Shown here piece after piece: positions 1 through 12,200 of a stretch of 64,000 nucleotides of DNA. Origin of the DNA: Lanius collurio (taxonomy: Eukaryota > Chordata > Aves > Passeriformes > Laniidae). The notes below the pieces were generated by a model. The model made no database searches, was not told where the DNA came from, and worked only from the letters and a program-made list of their open reading frames with translations. The position numbers and the translations under genes were made by a program. The DNA is taken from positions 29,098,605 through 29,162,604 of the forward strand of contig JACBWW010000002.1 in NCBI GenBank assembly GCA_020086605.1, read 5' to 3'. The stretch's first letter is position 1. Each line of letters starts with the position of its first letter.

Positions 1-3000
1 TTCAGTGAGCCAGTGTGACCCAGCAGCATCCCATGAGCAATGAGATGAGTGTGAGGTCTCCCCAGCTGGAGCAGGCAGGCTCCAGTAGCCCAGGGTAGGG
101 AGATCATTCCTCTTTACCCCTGTGGGATGTTACCTGCGTCACAAAGGACGTCAGCTCCAAAACTGCTGATAGGAGCAGGGATATTTCTACATGGAGGAGT
201 GTGCAGGGGGGAGATCTGGAGTAATATACAAACTCAGCAACCCTCCTACCCCCAGCTCTCCACCTGGAACTCTGGGCCTGTCCACAGAGATCAGGGAGCT
301 GGCTTTACAGCACTCATTTAGTGGACATGGCAGAAACACAGTGGAAAAAGACAGGAGGGGATGGTGTGGGACCATAGCCTTCCAGAATGGTGGGAGAGTG
401 GGTTAGCTGTTTGGAGACAAGTCCACACAGAGGTAAAGCCCTTCTGTGTAGCTGGGACTGCTGGTTTGACCTTTGAGGGCCTCACCTATCTCTGAGACTT
501 ACTTGCAACTTCTGAAATGGTTGCACCTTTCCTAGAGGAGAGGAGTGTTTGTCACACTCAGTGTGAACAGTGCTAGTGACAATAGTAAAACCATACTTAA
601 GCATGGTCTCGATCCATTTTAACTGTCTCCAAGGCCACAGCTTATGTGGACTAGCCATGCAGTTAAAGCCTTCTCTCCCACCAGCTAATTGATCTTCCCT
701 GGACCCTTGGGCAGTGTCTCATAGGTGTTATTTTAAATATGCAAATGCAAGTGATCCCTATTGCATGCCACCTGAGGTCACTGAAGTTGCAGCAAGGGTG
801 TCTTTGTGTGCTGTGTCCCCTCAGGGAAATTGGCCAGATTGAGATTGCCCACAATGAAAAGTGCCATCTTTCTAACTCCATCAAAGGGGAATGAGCCTGA
901 TGTTCAAGGCTTTGGTTTAGGTGTAGCTGCCTCTATTTTGCAGGCAACCACAAAGGCTTCTCAGTGCTTTCTAATGAGGTTAGTTCCTTCAGGGGTGAAA
1001 GGAGACTGGGTGCCTTCCAAGCCAAGATGCTAATGGGAGTAAGCATATGGCGTATGCGTGTAAATTATAACCCAGCTACGTGCTAACATGCCAGCACCTT
1101 CCTGGCCCTGTTTTCTGGAGTCTCCCTGCTGCCCCAGGGGTGAAGAGCTCCATTCATCCTGTAGGCCACCCAGCTCTCCAACAGAGAAACTCTGAATTTT
1201 TAAGTGATGGATTTAAAGCTATCGAAAGGAAGCAGGATTAGCAGGGTGAGAGACCTTTCAACCACTTATCTGTGCCTGCCCTCAACACAGTGAATCACTG
1301 GTGCTCCCCAGGCACTTCCCTCCGTGCCCCATACAGGGAGCCTTGTCCTGCTCCACAGATACCATCACTGGTCTTACCTCCTCTCACCAGCCCGGGCTTC
1401 TGCTTCCCAGCCACCAACTGTGGCAGGACAAGAGTGAGCCACAACACACATGGTTTTCCTCTCCACTCCACACTGGTGTTGGAGGATGTCCTCCCTCAGA
1501 CTGGATTTCCCCCCTCCCCTGCTGACTGAGAGTCCTACAGCTGGAGACTGTCATTTCTGCCCTGGAGGTCAGCACGATGGGGGAGTAGGAGGTGCAGGAG
1601 GCCAGCACACGGAGGGCACGTTTCCCTCCCAAAGCCTCCCTCCTCTGGTCCCTTGGCCATGGCCCCAAGTTGCTCCAGACCCTGCTGGTTGCTGGCAGTC
1701 CTGCTGAGGACCTCTGTCATCCCCGACCCTTCCCTGACTGAACTCTGTCCCTGCACCTCTTTGTCATGTACCTCGTGTTGATCCCAACTCTTTGGCCTCT
1801 TACAAAGCCCAGCGAGGTGTCATCTCTGTGACATGGTGCCACATTTTTTGGAGCCTGAGCCAAGAATCAGGCCTGCAGCAGGACACTCAGCTGTGCCTCC
1901 TTTCCCATCACAGCATTGCTGGAAGGTGCAGATGCTCATTTGGAAAGTGATGGCACTGCTTGGTTGCTGAGGGAAAGGGTTTTGCAGCCAGAATGGCTCC
2001 CAGCATGACAGGACCTCTGGGACTTGATGTGACTCCCATGGCCAAGGCTGGGAAGGGGTGCCCTGGCACTGGTGCACGCTGTCAGCCTGTGGCTGTTTCG
2101 CTCCCCAAGTGTAAAGGTCCCAGCTTGTTTATTTTTCATTAAGCTTCTTCATTAAGGCTGTTTCTCATGTGACAAAGGGGAGAGGGGATGGGGGTGCAAG
2201 GAGGGGGAAGTGACAGCCTGCCCAGGTTAAGGCACCAGGTCTGTTGAGGGGCAGGCTGAGCTGGACACTCAGGCTGCAGCCCCCAGTGCTGTCAGGATCC
2301 AGGGCTGGGAGTGGGGAGGAAGAGGATACCCCTGCGCCAGGCCTGCTGCCCTAGAGGAGCGGGGTGGGCACTGCTGGCCAGCCCATGTGCCTGCAGGGTC
2401 TGGAGGCTCCCAGTGGAACATGGCCTGCCCCAGTGGGGCCCTTATCTGCACTGGCGGCCCTGCTCACATCCCTCCTGTAGTGCCCACCATGCTGAGTGGT
2501 GCTGATAAGGGTCTGGGGGAGAGCAGGGGCTGGGAGAGGCCTGATTTATGGCCCCTCAGCCCCCCGGTGTCTCCAGTCACTGTGGCTCCTGCCAGCCCAG
2601 CCAGCCCCATGTCTGTGGGGACAGGGCTTTCCTGGGAGAGGGTGTTTGCACTGCGGGGGGTGCCTGCACCCTCAACAAGGGTCACATTGCTTTTTAATTT
2701 CTTGCTGGAAGCGCATCTGGAAAGTGTAGTCAATTACTGGATGGAAGACTCCCTCACAAGGCTGTGGTATTTACGAGTTCCCCCAGTCTGGGGGGGGAGG
2801 GTGCTGACCGCAATTAGAGGAGATGAGGGAGTGAAAGTTGCCTTTGGTGAACTCCAGGACAGTGGAGCTGGAGAACAACTAGTCGAGCACTGCCATAGGG
2901 GCAGCAGCTCCTGGGGTGATCCAGGAATGGGTGACAGACCTGAGGGCTGGAGGAGGAAAGGCAGTAGCAGAGAGTTTGCTTTTGGGAGGAGATGAGGAGG

Positions 3001-6000
3001 ATGGAGCAGGATGGGAACAGCACATGGGACTGGTGGGACAGAGATGGACCAGAGGTAATGTGGAGAAATGTGGTGTTTAGACCACAATGAAGATGTGAGG
3101 TGTATGAGGAGGATTGTGCACAGGCATCCTGACTCCTTTGTTGTGGCCGAGACCCCAGTGTGTAATCTGATATAACAGATGTAAGGCCTGAAGATTTGTG
3201 CCTACGTGTAACCCTCTTGGGCCCCACAGAGGGGCTTTTAAACATGCTTCAGTGTCATACACATCCTTTAAATGCTGTGTGCTGATGAGGCAGCATTAAG
3301 GGGTCATCAGCCTTGTCCATTCCCAACAATTTTTTGCCTGCATAACCCCATTAATTAAGGGAAGGAAAAGTCATCCTGTCCCTCCCATCAATACAGTAAT
3401 GCTGGCAAGAGTCTTAAGATAATGTACTGCTCTGCTGGCAGAAAATTCATCCAAAATAAGCCACCCTGGTGCGTGCAGACTTTTTGCCAGTTGAAGCTGA
3501 GTCTCCACTGGGAGTGTTTTCCTGACTGGTAGTGAGAATGAGGTGCCCTCTGTGCTAGCAGGTGAAGAAGCTTGTGGTCAGCAACCTGTGAGTCAAGTGG
3601 CACAAGAGGACCAACTGGAGGCCTACTTCATTTGTCCCCTTGTCCCCACAGGTCCTGTTTCCTCAGTGATCTTTTTCCTGAAGTGGCTCCCACCAAGCTG
3701 AGATTAGAGTTGGTTCTTGCTAGCCTTGCCCCATGCCTTATGCACTGCGCTGGCTGCCAGGGCAGTTGCACTGCTTGAAGACACTCACCCATCCATGGAG
3801 CCATCAGGCTTGTCCTCACCAGCGTGTCAGCATGAGAGTAGGTACATGCATACAGTAATTGAAGAGATCAAGGCTGAGTGCGCCCAACAGACCGACAAAG
3901 CCAATTACCCCTCAGGAATTTCTGCTCCTCAGGCTCGGATGGTGATTACAAAACCTTTGCCATTAAAAATTAGCCAAGAGAGAAACTTGTTGCCAGAGTC
4001 CAGCAGGAATTTCCCATGCCCATCTGAAACACAGAGTGACCACAAAGTGTGCAGTGGCCAAACCATGGATATCACCTTTTCACAGGCCTGACATTCCCCT
4101 CTAATTGAGGAGGTGGGTAGCATGACACACAGATGCACGCATATCCACAGGAACAGAGCATGTGTCCACATTTGTTGGCACACAGAGCAAATAAACTGTA
4201 AAGCTGCAGTAATAGGAGGTTGTGAAACCAACAGTGATTGCGCTGACAGCTTCCATTTCTGGCTGTGTGCTCAGGGCCCAGCTGCGGGGTCTCAGAGTGG
4301 AGGTGGAGGAGGGATGAGTGGCTGCAATACAGGCAGGGGGAAGGGGTCCTGCTGCTGAGATGCTCTGTCATGGACACTGGCAGGAAAACCATGTCCTGCC
4401 CTCACTTTGTGCGGTTGGCAATGAGACCACTGGGTGTATGGGATGAAGGGAAAGAGAGGGAAGGCTATGACTGGACCAGTACTACAAGCCTGACTGCCCT
4501 ATTCCTCTTTTGGATTCATCCTGCCTCCTGGGCCTCTCTGCTTAGCGTGGGTGTTCACTGCAGAGTTAATGAGATTATAACTCCAGTGTTGCTGGTAACT
4601 TGTGTCTTATCCACACCCACATCCCTATAAATCGAAGATGCTTTTCCACTTGAGCTGGCTGGCCAGCCAAGGAGATAGGCTGAAGTGCAACTCCAAGGCT
4701 GCTGGCATAACTGCTCAGTGATCTGGGTGCAGCTACCCTGTCCCTCATGCTGCCAAGTCCTCCAGAGGCTCTCTTCCCTCCTCTGGGTCAGACAGACATC
4801 TCTCCTCCCAGTCCAGTGGGAAAGGGTTTGTAGAGCCATGCCATTTCCTGCACAGCCCATGGGGCTGTGGGATAAGCCCTCAAAAGCATGGGGAGAAGCC
4901 AGTAAGGCACAGCTGCTCTTCTGCAAAGTCAGTTAATGGAGAAGGAGGCTGGACAGTAAGCTACATGAGTTAACTCCGTCTTGTGGGTGAGCACTTGCTG
5001 GCATAAACCCTGCGCATCCTAAAGATTGGCTCTTGCAGTAGAAGAACAGGGGACAATCTTGCAATATGCTGCCAGTGATACTATTTTTCATTTCTTCTCC
5101 CCTCTAGGGTTTGGTAGCTAGGAAATTTTTTATGACTGTCTTTTTTTTTTGTTTATAGAAATTCTCTCCTATGCAAAAAAAAATAATACCAGGCTGGAGT
5201 CCATTGACATCTCACTTAGGCCCAAAGTACCCCACATGTATTCAGAGGGAGCTAAAATGTCAGATTAGGCTGGTGTTAGCCCTTTGCACCACATAACTGT
5301 CACTCTAGTATATTTCTCTTCCTTTTATTCTCTTTATACTACCTCAGTTTTGGTAGGATATTGTCCCTAAAAACCTCTTAGCAATTGCTCTGTGAAAGCT
5401 TCCTGGGAATTCACTGCTCCTCATAACTCTGCAACCACAGGTCACTCTTACCACTGGCATGCTGCTGTTTCTGTTTCCTGATCTGTGAAGAAGGAAGGAG
5501 GAGGGACATACACAGGTCATTTGGCCTTTGATTCTGCTGTCTGGGGGAATTAGTGAGAATGTTAAAGCTTTCTGGAAGTTTCACGCCTCTTCTCTTCCAG
5601 ATCTTTTAAGCTCACTGTAAGTCACTCCCCAAAACTGAATTTGCTGGTAAAACTCTGGCCCTGGTCCTGTAAAGAGCAGTTTATGAGTGCACAGCTGAAT
5701 TAACCTAACCACATCTGGAGGCAGTGGAGAGGACAGCACCTTTGAGAAACACAGAGTAGGATCAGGGCTTGTGTATGTAACCCCACAACACCTTGACAGC
5801 AGCATCTACAATTAGAAATCCCTTCTTCTTGTTGTATTGTTTCCTTTTATAGCTGAAGATGAATGATGTATGACAAAGCACCTTTACAAGACAGGAACTT
5901 CATACTCCAACTCAAGAAGAAATAATCCAGTTAATTGGTTTCCTAGGCTCCACTTCTTGTTTTTCATGTGCTCCATGTATATGCCTTGCAGCCCTTCTGT

Positions 6001-8082
6001 CTACTAATTCCTGCTAGGAGTTTGCAGTGATTTGTTGCACTTTTTGTTTCCGCCTGCCAGTGAAGAGCCCACACATACCACTTCCTTTGTGTTCCAGTCA
6101 GTCCTTGGTAAATTCACAGCCTAAACTAACTGAAGTTCTCCTGCACCTCATAGTGTAACTTTTAATGCCTGCATTTGCAGTCTCCTCAGCATGCTGCTGT
6201 TACAAATATGCCATAGAGCAGGCTGGAAGCAGGAGGTGCTGGTATGATTTAACAGAACAATTCTTTCATCCTACTTCTGTTAAACGATTTCTTGTCCCTG
6301 ATGTCCGAGCACTTTGAGAGACCTTGTCCTGGGACTACCTTACTTAATGGAATCTGCTTGACTCTGGCTTGATTTAGAGAAAGTCTGTGTAGTTCTGGCA
6401 CACAAGAGCAGCATCAGATCTTGGTCTGTTCCTGTCCCTCTTCCCATCCCTGATCCAGTTTGGGCTTCAGAGGCTGTGGTCCCATCTCCTACTGTGGTGG
6501 AAAGGGCCTATCCTTTGAGTACCACTTCATGAAGCCATCTGCTGCTGCCCACTGCTCCCTTTTCTTGATGCAGAGGAAGCGCGTAGGGTGGAAGTCCTCC
6601 TTGCTCAGTCTCATGAACTCAGTTCAGAGTGTTCTATATGAGCCCACCTACTCCAAGCCTCACTGGTGCTGTACAGGATCCCGCAATTCGGGCTTCAGGA
6701 GCTGCAGTGTGGGTGCACCTGCACTCTACACTGGAAGAAGCACAGATAGTTCCTTGTAATAGCCTTTGTTTCAAGGCTCTGGGGAAATCTTAAGAGCCTG
6801 TCTCTTTCCTTTGTCAGCTGTAGCTTCCTTTGCATGTCACTGGAACACACACATTGTGTGGGAGAGGTAATGACAGTGGAAGGAGAAAGTACTCGCAATG
6901 TAAACAGTAAACATACTTTTACCTTGCACAGATATCAGAAAAGAGCCCCACAAATGCCCCTGCAAGGAAAAGGATCTCCTCCCAGCCTGGTGTGTTTGCC
7001 AGGCGAAGGTTGCAGACACTGCCTGCACAGACACTGTGTTTTCTGCAGGGCAATCTGATGCTGTGAGGAGCACTGTCTCTGTGCCTGCACTTGTTTACTG
7101 CAGTGTGAGGTGGCTTTTGGAATTGCAGACAAATTCCAAAAGCCTAAAGTCTAAAGATTTTATACTTGGCACACATCTCACAGAGCTGTGGCTTGTAAAA
7201 CTCAGATTGGCCTATCTTTTCTTCCAACTATTCAAGAAAAATACTTGGAAATAGCATTTTGCGGAAAAAAACATTATTTCTGACTTTTCTGATTAATTTA
7301 GAGAGAAAACAGAGGTCCTGGAATTTCCCACAAAGCAGAATTTCTGTTTTTCCGCCAGCTTGACTCAGCAAGAATATTTCCCACAGGAATTTGACCATGA
7401 GCATTCATACTAGCTAGACAGTTTGTTTGAATCTCTGAAGATGGCGAAAGCAAGAAAAAAAAGTGTGTCATAAATCCTCATGTAGTTTCTGCTTCATGCC
7501 TTCATATGAGCAGGGATCATCTCAGCTTTCTCTCTGTTCTCCCCTACAGGTTTCCTGGGAACGCTCTACGTAAATGGGTACCAAAGCAAAGGTCTGTGGC
7601 AAGGCTGAAGGGCCAAAGCTGATGGAGACGTGCTCTGTGAATTGTTCCTTGTAGACAGTTTCCCCCTTTGTTTCTCTTTATGAATGAGCTCAGTTTTTAC
7701 AACACAGCCTCTTGGTTGCAATTACACGGAAAATTCAGCCTTTTTTATTTTTATTAAGACTATGTAACTGACCTTCAGAAATGTTTTTTCAGGTGTCATT
7801 TTTACTTGTGGGTTCACCAGTGGGGAAGGATGGGATGGAAACAGTAGGGGCTTGAGGCAGACTGGGGGCAGGAGGCAGGGAAGTGTTCCAGGAATGGCAG
7901 AATCCCTGGCTTGAGAAGTCTCATCCCAAGCCTGTGCAGAGATCCAGAAGAACAACTGGAAATGGTCCAGGAGTCCCTTACACCCAGACAGCGTGTAAAG
8001 ACTGGAGTGATGGAGATTTTACCAAAGTTCTGTCTTTGTGTGGTTCTTCTATCAAAGCTGCATTAGAAAAAACACCCCACCT
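1..8082. other. Upstream intergenic sequence, no gene recognised
   Basis: I see no convincing exon, RNA gene or recent transposon here. Open frames are short or start at non-ATG codons and show no domain I recognise; the longest forward one (2387-2995, 202 codons) lies in GC-rich sequence. About 3850-4110 holds several homeodomain-type cores (TAATTG at 3856 and 4102). Around 5140-5180 there are short T and A runs. An unannotated lncRNA or enhancer cannot be excluded from sequence alone. Confidence 0.6.
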
Positions 8083-8143
8083 AATAAATATCTTACCTTC
8101 TCTTTACGGAAAAAAAAAAAAAAACAAAAAACCAAAACATTAA
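8083..8143 (+). repeat. AATAAA followed by a poly(A) run; possible 3' end of an old retrocopy
   Basis: AATAAA lies at 8083-8088, and a run of 15 A begins at 8110, followed by more A-rich sequence. This spacing is what a reverse-transcribed polyadenylated RNA leaves behind. I recognise no parent gene in the preceding 250 bases and see no clear target-site duplication, so it may be a simple A-rich tract. Confidence 0.3.
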
Positions 8144-8794
8144 AAAATCCTCAAATTTTGGAGATCTTCCTGGTACTGCTAGCAGAGATTTGATGAATGC
8201 AAGCGTAGCTCTTAAACTGCTGAAGTCTGGGGCCTGGGGGCAGCATGAGGTTGGATGAGATGTTCTGGCTGGCCCTCTATGGCCTTAAGGGGCTGTGAAC
8301 TTCAGCTAAAACAATGTTACCCTGAATCGAATTCAAAGTCTATGAATTGAGAATTTAAGCCTGAGCCTAGTTCGGGGGAAAGGAACAAATTCCTGGTATT
8401 TGATGACAGTGCAAGAAGTTATTAGGAAGTTTCACTGTGTATGCATAGCAAAAGCCAAATAACTGACTGTGTTCATGTCCAAAACATTTATTTTCTTTAT
8501 GGAGTGATAACAGAACCTGAAGCACGAAAAATAACTTCTAAATCTGCCTTCATGTCAGTGCTAGCACAGGAGGACTGGTAATTTTAAAAGCTTGCTGGAA
8601 ACATGAGCTTTGATTGGTGCTGTCAAGGTAGCTGCTGCCTTTCCCATGGTTTCATAAGGGATGTGTCCCCTAAATTGGTGTCTGGGCCTAAGTCTGCACT
8701 TAGAACCACAGGTCCACTTGGCTTTCCTCACCATGATGTGGTTTCAGTAACTGTGTGACCATGTGTGGGCTGACCTGCACGTGCTCTGCACCTT

Positions 8795-9262
8795 AGCATG
8801 TCCAAAGAAGGACAACAAAGCTGGTGAAGTGTCTAGAAAACGAATCGTGTGGGGAGCAGTTGAGAGACCTGGAGTTGTTTTGTCTAGAGAAAAGGAGACT
8901 CAGGGGGGACCTCACTGTTTGCTACAGCTACCTGAAAGAAGGCTGCAGTGAGGTAGGGGTTGATCTCCTCTACCATGTCTCGAGTGAAAGGATGAAAGGA
9001 AATGCTTTATGTTGTGCCAGGAAAGGTTCAGATTAGATATTAGAAAAAAAATTCACTGAAAGAGCAGTTAAACATTGAAATAGGTTGCCCAGGGAGGTGG
9101 TGTAGTCAGCATGCCTGAAAGTGTTCAGGAGGTGTCTGGATGTTGTTGCTTGGGGATATGGTTTAGGGGTGATAATAGCAGCGCTGCGTTGATGGCTGGA
9201 CCAGATGATCTTGAAGGTATCCTCCAGCCTTAATGATTCTGTGCTTTGGTGATCCTGTGATA
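8795..9262 (+). mobile_element. CR1 LINE, 5'-truncated 3' end
   Basis: This is a typical avian CR1 tail in sense orientation. Diagnostic stretches are a 'gagactcaggggggacctca'-type segment near 8898, 'ggttgcccagggaggtggtg' near 9083, 'ctggaccagatgatcttgaa' near 9197, and the ending in imperfect octamers of the ATTCTGTG type (9235-9262). Only the 3' region remains and the reverse transcriptase is missing, as in most CR1 copies. The 5' boundary is approximate. Many mismatches, including an A-rich run at 9042-9049, indicate an old, inactive copy. Confidence 0.93.
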
Positions 9263-12200
9263 TGGGTGGGGATGGCTGTATAAAGCATGACTTGGGGAGC
9301 TTGCTGGGTTCAGACCACTTCCTGGCAGGTTCTCTCTTGAGCTGTGCAGGTGCAGAAAGAATTTATCCAGGTAACCGCAAACAAGTGCTTTAGGTGATGA
9401 TGTGGGAAACAGTAAATCCTCAATGGCTGCTCACGCAGTGAAGTCTCTCAGATAGCAGAGAGCTGATCACAGCAGTCTTACACTTTTTGTAGGCTAATAG
9501 CACAGTCAATTACTGCCAGGAGCTTCATGGATTTTTGGTAGAATTTGTTGTTTTAAAATTACGGAAGAACAAAATACATGAAAATAGCAAGGCATATTGG
9601 GATCTGTCTTTTTAGCAGCACTGAAGTTGTCCTTTATATTGCATTTTCAAATTTCAAGGCCAAAGGATGAGTTATTTCTTTTCTTGCTTGCAAGATGACA
9701 AAAAAGCCACTGTGACTTTTTAGAAAATTACTTCTGCATAGTAATGTCTCATTTTTGAAGTCTCAGGCAATACCACGGTGACAGCAGTAGTTCTGCTGAC
9801 TGGCACAGGGAACATCAAGATCACTTTGCTGAACTGTTTAGAGTTGTTCAGCAACAGATCCACTTCTAACTTGAAGCTGAACCCTTTGTTAGTGTTCTAA
9901 GATGGGAGTGAAGTTTTGCAAAGGACTCTTTAGTTCTTTAGAAAGTTATTTAGGTTCTTTCCTGCTGCTCTGAAAGCATATTTTTGTTTTCACCCATGCT
10001 TTGTGAAATTCTGCATGCTTTTGCTGCCTAAGTAGAAAGTTATAACTGTGAGTGGTTAGATTTGATTCAAATCTTCTCTATACTCAGGTGTAATTAACAC
10101 GCCAACCTCAAGAAGGTGGCAAATGGCCAGCATGTTCCACACAGCTAACATCTGGCTTGTCAGGAATCAGAGATGCTTCTGCCTCTGGAAGCAAAAGGGC
10201 TCTACTGATGTCAGGGCTCTGCATGGTCCAGGAGGCAGGAAAGAATCACCAAGACTGGTCATGCTCAAAAATATCATTTGGTGGTGTTTGCTTGACTTAC
10301 TTGCTACTCAGTCTCTGCTGTTCTTCTGCTAATGGGGCAAAGCAGAAAGGGCAGAAATGTTTCTCTTGTGTCTGAACTCGCAGAACATTTAAAATTTGGG
10401 TGAGTGCCTAGATGGGATGGGCTCAGGATGATCCCATTCTGCATTACAACTCCAGGCAGGGCAGGGTATGTGCTCACACTGCGTGCTGGAATATGTGCTG
10501 TCACTGCTCGGAGGGCTGCAATAACATGGTACAGATTGCCTGGTCTACTCGTGTCTTTTCTCGTTTGGTCCCCATCACCACAATATCTGAGCAATTTATC
10601 TGGTAAAGCAGAGGAGTTGGTAACAAAGGGACTCCTGGTTATTAGAGTGGTGCTGACAGGTGCATGCATTAGCATCCTTTTATCCTCACCTTGGGCCCAG
10701 ACACATCTGTCTTGAAATTCCAGAGGGAAATATATCCTTTGCCAGGCTTTGCATGTTACCTACATTGCCCGATCCCCACTTGGGTGCCTTCAGAGAGCAA
10801 TGATGAGAGGGATGTGCAGGCCCTGGTGCCTCCAAGGCTCCTCCAAGGTATGTAGGTCTGCTTCCTAGTTTCACAGAACACACTTCTGGGACCACAGGAA
10901 AGCGTCCTACTCCTCAGGAAGCTGAATATTGCTCTCTAGTACCCTCTAGGGTTCAGAAGACACAGAACCCGGGAACTAATGGATGTGAGTTGTAGTCCAT
11001 AGGAATAGAACCACAGGTTGGGCAAGAGTGCGAAGGAGACACACCGGTCACCTCGCAAGTACTCTAATCCAAAGGACTCTGAAGCGCAGTTTTCCAAAGG
11101 GGTGTAACTTGCCATTGTGTTGCAGGCCAGCCCGAGGCCCTCACATCACCTCTGTCCCACCTGCAGGGCTGACCCAAGTGGCAGATGGAAGGGAGTGACT
11201 CACCACCCCACAGCCAAGTCACTGAATCAGAGCCTTTAGAGGCCGAGGCGTGGTGAGGATACTTGGGTTAAATCCCAACACTGAAACAATGAGCCTGAGG
11301 GGTCTTTATTGTCTGTAACAGCATAGGCAATAATATTTTTGTTACCAGAGCAATTGCTAGTGAGATGTGGAGACAGCAAGCCCTCTACATACCACAAAGC
11401 ACAAGAAAATATTGCTCAAAAGTTGTGTCATGTTTTGGATTGCTACTCTTGATTTATTGCTTCTCCCTGCCTCTGGGGATGTGGTGCTGAGGCAATCCAG
11501 GAGTAGGGATGCTGCATATTTGGAGCACAGTCAGGGCTGGACCGCCAGCATTATTTGTAAACACAGCTTAGGTCTCCTCATGCAGAATAAAAGCTATTTA
11601 TCCTACAAACAAAGCTTGTTAAACTCCAGGCTTCTTACACTGCTGCTTTGCTTTTCCCCTATTTCCTAAGAATAAGATAAGCTTAATCATTTTCATATTT
11701 TAATGATAAAGTAGCTATCTTTTTAGTCCCTTTTTCAGTCTTCTTGTGTTTGGACTTGAAGCCATGAGCCCAACTCTAGGCTTCTCTACAATAATTTCTT
11801 TCTAGAAAAAGCAGGCTGGAGGTGTTTCCAGGAAAATTGAGCCCCAGCTCAGGGCAATACAACAGATCTCCTTAAGCTGTCTCCTTTCCTTTATAGAGTC
11901 TCCAGGAGAAGTATATGCCTCTGGTCTTGGGGGAGGATCTTCTGGGAAAGGGGCTTGAGGTGGGGGAAGAATGAGGGAATGTCGAGGAGGAAAGTGGCAG
12001 GAGGTTTTGCTGCAGGCCAGTAGGGAGAGAGAGCACTGTGTGGGCTGAGCTCAGCCCCTGCCAGGACACCCTACATGCCACCAGCAGGACCTACTAGGAT
12101 GCAGCCTTTAACGGAGTTAGAAAAAATGTCCTTGAAAAAATGGGGGTGCTGGGGCATCCTTTCAGCAAGGCTAAGAGAGGGAAATGGCAGGACTTAATAA

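Noticed and set aside
2387..2995. 202-codon forward open frame
   Set aside because: GC-rich composition, no recognisable domain, and no splice or promoter context. Codon use looks random.
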